Shown here one piece after another: positions 6,159 to 8,398 of a DNA stretch of 8,398 nucleotides (position 1 is the stretch's first letter; every line of letters starts with the position of its first letter). The notes under the pieces are model-generated. The model saw only the letters and a list, made by a program, of their open reading frames with translations. It did no database searches and had not been told where the DNA came from. Both the position numbers and the translations under genes were made by a program. The stretch is taken from positions 1-8,398 of the forward strand of contig DKAS01000231.1 in assembly GCA_002448875.1 (NCBI GenBank), written 5' to 3'. This DNA comes from Proteobacteria bacterium UBA6920 (GTDB lineage: Bacteria; Pseudomonadota; Gammaproteobacteria; SG8-11).

Positions 6159-6440
6159 ATGCTCGGTAAACTCAGTGGCTATAAAATTGCCTTCCATATA
6201 TTTCTCTTTGTTCTACTACTGCCGGCCTGCTCCACCCGCGGATTCATCCGCGAGGGTGCCTCCTATAAGGATTTTTACCAGGACCTCAGGGAGTGCGAAG
6301 AGGAGAATACGCCGCAGTGGACACTGTGCGTGGGGTATGCCTGTCAACAACAGCAGGATGAATTCAAACACCGACGCAACCAGTGCTTGATGGCGCGTGG
6401 CTGGCAATTGTCCAGGGACTCCAAGGCGTTCCATCCCTGA
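6159..6440 (+). CDS. Small cysteine-rich outer-membrane lipoprotein
   Basis: A 93-residue lipoprotein precursor. Residues 1-23 are a signal peptide: Lys4 and Lys9 near the start, then the hydrophobic run IAFHIFLFVLLLP. The lipobox L21-P22-A23-C24 makes Cys24 the lipidated residue after signal peptidase II cleavage. Ser25 at position +2 predicts outer-membrane sorting. The mature part of about 70 residues is charged and has four more cysteines, C46, C57, C62 and C76, enough for two disulfides in the periplasm. It ends in a CLMARGWQL pattern seen in many small proteobacterial lipoproteins of unknown role. The ATG at 6159 has AAAGGAA (6146-6152) 6 bases upstream. The gene lies 55 bases before the carotenoid oxygenase in the same direction, but that gene seems to have its own promoter. 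No named family is recognised and no function is assigned. Confidence 0.8.
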   Translation: MLGKLSGYKIAFHIFLFVLLLPACSTRGFIREGASYKDFYQDLRECEEENTPQWTLCVGYACQQQQDEFKHRRNQCLMARGWQLSRDSKAFHP

Positions 6441-6460
6441 GCACGCTGGGCATCGACCAC

Positions 6461-6489
6461 TTGCTTTGGCCAGACCCGGTTCGTAGAAT
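6461..6489 (+). promoter_or_regulatory. Promoter of the carotenoid oxygenase, probably leaderless
   Basis: TTGCTT (6461-6466) and TAGAAT (6484-6489) are 17 bases apart, a fair sigma-70 promoter. The predicted first transcribed base, 6-8 bases after the -10, falls at 6495-6497, on the ATG itself. No ribosome binding site precedes that ATG, which agrees with a leaderless mRNA. Read-through from the lipoprotein gene is the alternative. Confidence 0.45.
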
Positions 6490-6495
6490 TGCTCC

Positions 6496-7914
6496 ATGTC
6501 CTATGCTGACGGCTTTATCGACCTGGAACATGAACACAGCCGGGTACGCCTGACCCCGATCGCGGGCCAGATACCCGCGTGGCTGCGTGGCACCCTGCTG
6601 CGCAACGGGCCCGGTCGATTTAGCGTGGGAGAGGATCGTTATCGCCATTGGTTCGATGGCCTGGCCATGCTGCACGGCTTTTATTTCGAAGACGGCGCGG
6701 TGTTTTACAGCAACCGTTTTCTGCGCTCGCCCGCTTATTGCGAGAGCATGGAGAGCAATAAAATCCGCTACAACGCGTTCGCGACCGTTCCCCGTTACAA
6801 TCGCTGGCAGGCCCTGCTCGCCTGGTTCGCCCAGCCGCAGTCAGGGGCCAATAATGGCGTCAGCATCGCGCGCCTGGGCAGCGAGTACCTGGCCCTGACT
6901 GAAGCTGCGGACATCGTCGCTTGCGACGCGGCGACACTGGAAACGGGCGAAGTCATTGAATTCGATGACGACGTCAGCGGCGAAATCACCACCGCGCATC
7001 CGCACTATGATTTCGCCCGGCGGAACCTCATCAATTTCAATGTCAAACTCGGGCGCCGGCCGCAGTACATCTACTACACCTGCGATTCGACTATCCGCCA
7101 GCGTCGCCGCATCGGCGCCATCAGCGTCGACAAGCCGGCGTATACTCACAGTTTCGCCATGACCGAGCACTACATCGTCCATGTCGAATTCCCCCTGGTG
7201 GTGCACCCGCTGCGCCTGCGCTTCGGCAACGTGCCCTACATCAATTGCTACCGCTGGGATCCGGCGCGCGGCACGCGTTTCACCCTGCTGCGCAAATCAG
7301 ACGGCGCTATCGTCAAACACTACCAGACCGCCGCCTGTTTCGCCTTCCACCATGTCAACGCCTTCGAGCGAAACGACGCCGTGGTGGTCGACATAGCCGC
7401 CAAACCCGACGCCAGCGTCATTGATGATTTGTACCTCGATCACCTGCGTTCCTGCACGGGTCGACCCATTCACCAGCCATCGACGCTGCAGCGCTTTGTA
7501 CTGCCACTGACCGCACCGGAAGTCACACAAGAAACTCTCTGCGACGAGTACCTGGAAATGCCGGTCATCAACTACCGTCGCCACAACGGCCGCGACTACC
7601 GTATCACCTACGGCATCAGCGCCCGCACCGACCGCAAGGACGATTTTGAAAACCAGCTCATCAGAATCGATACGCTGACCGGCGCGCACAGCGTCTGGTA
7701 TGAGGACGATTGTTATCCCTGGGAACCGGTATTCGTCGCCCGCAATCCGACCGCCAGCGAGGATGACGGCGTACTGCTTTCCGTAGTATTGAACCGACCG
7801 GGCGAAAACAGCTATCTTCTGATACTCGACGCCAACACCATGCAAGAGCTGGCACGCCTGGCGCTGCCCTGCCGAGTGCCGCTGGGGTTCCACGGGCAGT
7901 TCTTTGCCCGTTAG
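6496..7914 (+). CDS. Carotenoid cleavage oxygenase (BCO/RPE65-type)
   Basis: A 472-residue non-haem iron oxygenase of the carotenoid cleavage family, a seven-bladed propeller. Known members split a polyene double bond with O2 to give two aldehydes or ketones (apocarotenals, retinal). All four iron-binding histidines can be placed: H168 in TAHPHYD, H218 in YTHSFAMTEHYIV, H285 in FHHVNAFE and H466 in GFHGQFF at the extreme C-terminus. The N-terminal pattern LRGTLLRNGPGRF and YRHWFDGLAMLHGFYF is typical of the bacterial and animal BCO-like branch. There is no signal peptide, so the enzyme is cytoplasmic or membrane-associated. The length is normal and the gene intact. The start ATG at 6496 lacks a clear ribosome binding site and may be leaderless. 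No carotenoid biosynthesis or opsin gene lies in the window, so substrate and cleavage position cannot be told; stilbene cleavage, known in some bacterial members, is the main alternative. Confidence 0.93.
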   Translation: MSYADGFIDLEHEHSRVRLTPIAGQIPAWLRGTLLRNGPGRFSVGEDRYRHWFDGLAMLHGFYFEDGAVFYSNRFLRSPAYCESMESNKIRYNAFATVPRYNRWQALLAWFAQPQSGANNGVSIARLGSEYLALTEAADIVACDAATLETGEVIEFDDDVSGEITTAHPHYDFARRNLINFNVKLGRRPQYIYYTCDSTIRQRRRIGAISVDKPAYTHSFAMTEHYIVHVEFPLVVHPLRLRFGNVPYINCYRWDPARGTRFTLLRKSDGAIVKHYQTAACFAFHHVNAFERNDAVVVDIAAKPDASVIDDLYLDHLRSCTGRPIHQPSTLQRFVLPLTAPEVTQETLCDEYLEMPVINYRRHNGRDYRITYGISARTDRKDDFENQLIRIDTLTGAHSVWYEDDCYPWEPVFVARNPTASEDDGVLLSVVLNRPGENSYLLILDANTMQELARLALPCRVPLGFHGQFFAR

Positions 7915-7946
7915 CCGTTCCCTGATTTGCGCGGCGTAAACACCTG

Positions 7947-7961
7947 TCACCCCGCTGGTGA
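7947..7961 (+). terminator. Weak terminator-like hairpin after the oxygenase gene
   Basis: TCACC (7947-7951) and GGTGA (7957-7961) form a 5-bp stem with a 5-base loop, 32 bases after the stop, followed by ACTGTTTAG. TAAA and TTTA nearby could extend the fold. The T-tract is poor, so this is only a candidate end for the oxygenase transcript. Confidence 0.3.
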
Positions 7962-7996
7962 ACTGTTTAGATCCACGAAGTCTGGCCGGGAATGGC

Positions 7997-8059
7997 GGAT
8001 TTATCGCGGATTACGCGAATCCAGGTCACGGAAAATCTCACAATTCAAAATCCTGTGAC
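7997..8059. other. Two adjacent inverted repeats in the 386-base gap
   Basis: GGATT (8008-8012) and AATCC (8018-8022) form a small hairpin with loop ACGCG. An earlier GGATT (7997-8001) plus CGCG (8005-8008) offers an alternative pairing with the same right arm. Just after, GTCACGGA (8025-8032) pairs with TCCTGTGAC (8051-8059) with a single bulged T. Their purpose is unknown. The gap 7915-8300 shows no credible gene and no RNA family I recognise. Confidence 0.3.
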
Positions 8060-8118
8060 TACATTTTGCTCACCTTTGCGCAAACCTTAGGCACCATCGC
8101 GACAGCTACGCCAGCCTG

Positions 8119-8165
8119 AATACACCAGAGCACAAGACCATGTATTAGCGATCTGCAATACACCA
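8119..8165. repeat. Repeated AATACACCA with an inverted TGTATT between
   Basis: AATACACCA occurs at 8119-8127 and 8157-8165. Between them, TGTATT at 8141-8146 is the reverse complement of AATACA, giving a 6-bp dyad with a 10-base spacer against the second copy. The cluster lies just upstream of the TATAAT at 8212 and could be an operator array for the last gene. Confidence 0.35.
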
Positions 8166-8211
8166 ATCGGTCTGGTTCATTGATGTATATGGGTCTGTCA
8201 TGGCTGAACTG

Positions 8212-8217
8212 TATAAT
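8212..8217 (+). promoter_or_regulatory. Perfect -10 box (TATAAT) for the last gene
   Basis: TATAAT lies 83 bases before the ATG at 8301. No good -35 is visible 16-18 bases upstream, so an activator may be needed; the AATACACCA repeats sit at a suitable distance upstream. The leader would be about 77 bases. Confidence 0.4.
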
Positions 8218-8300
8218 GTCCGCACTTCGCGGCAGAGGAGTTCAGGACGGAATAGTGCGTTTGGGTGCTGTACAGTCAAAAATCAATAAAAAGGGACAAT

Positions 8301-8398
8301 ATGCAAAACAAGAATAAACGGGCGTTTGGATGGCTGTGGGTTACTGTGGGGCTGACGCTGTCCAGCATAAGCGTGGCGGCGGTTTTCGATACGGACGG
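8301..8398 (+). CDS. Exported protein, N-terminal 32 codons only (cut by window end)
   Basis: The ATG at 8301 is preceded by AAGGGA (8291-8296) and opens a frame that runs off the right edge. The 32 full codons encode a typical Sec signal peptide: a basic start (MQNKNKR), a hydrophobic core of about 16 residues (WLWVTVGLTLSSISVA) and a likely signal peptidase I site after VAA near residue 27. The mature protein would begin around VFDTDG. There is no cysteine, so it is not a lipoprotein. It is probably a periplasmic or outer-membrane protein, but too little is visible to name a family. Confidence 0.65.
   Translation, partial: MQNKNKRAFGWLWVTVGLTLSSISVAAVFDTD

Noticed and set aside
6046..6390. 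Plus-strand frame of 114 codons starting with GTG ahead of the lipoprotein
   Set aside because: It overlaps the lipoprotein gene in another frame, has no ribosome binding site, and its translation shows no domain.
7297..7950. Minus-strand frame of 217 codons across the carotenoid oxygenase
   Set aside because: Shadow of a gene with all catalytic ligands in the other frame; no ribosome binding site.
8054..8073. CRP-like TGTGA ... TCAC word
   Set aside because: The half sites are 11 bases apart instead of the 6 required for CRP.
8200..8289. A 29-codon frame starting at the ATG at 8200
   Set aside because: It overlaps the TATAAT promoter element and has no ribosome binding site or recognisable sequence.

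Overview
The window looks like an ordinary chromosomal stretch of a gammaproteobacterium with moderately high GC. The best taxonomic clue is an ABC-F ATPase that follows Escherichia coli YbiT closely over its whole length. A CbbR-type LysR regulator hints at a lineage with autotrophic relatives (sulfur oxidisers, Chromatiales-like or methanotroph-like bacteria), but no carbon-fixation gene is visible, so this stays inference.

Layout from left to right: the 3' part of an amylosucrase gene (2-961, cut by the window edge); a CbbR-like LysR regulator (1080-2075, +); a four-helix membrane protein made of two DUF2892-like units (2202-2711, +), preceded by a perfect FNR/Anr-type site inside a 20-bp palindrome and by a leader hairpin; a strong hairpin terminator (2730-2759); a convergent 67-residue membrane protein (2770-2973, -); a YbiT-type ABC-F ATPase (3299-4930, +, GTG start); a convergent TPR-Arr fusion, meaning a rifampin ADP-ribosyltransferase-like enzyme with a helical repeat N-terminus (4978-5721, -); a non-coding stretch; a small cysteine-rich lipoprotein (6159-6440, +); a carotenoid cleavage oxygenase (6496-7914, +), possibly leaderless; a 386-base non-coding stretch with repeats; and the first 32 codons of an exported protein (8301-8398, +), cut by the right edge.

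The genes do not form one obvious pathway. Most are separate transcription units with their own signals: amylosucrase (sucrose to alpha-glucan), a regulator, two small membrane proteins, a translation factor, an NAD-dependent ADP-ribosyltransferase, a lipoprotein and an apocarotenoid-forming enzyme. The items most worth follow-up are the TPR-Arr fusion, the FNR-type site in front of the duplicated DUF2892 protein, and the start-site corrections for the ABC-F and Arr genes. I saw no transposase, tRNA, rRNA, CRISPR array or phage gene.
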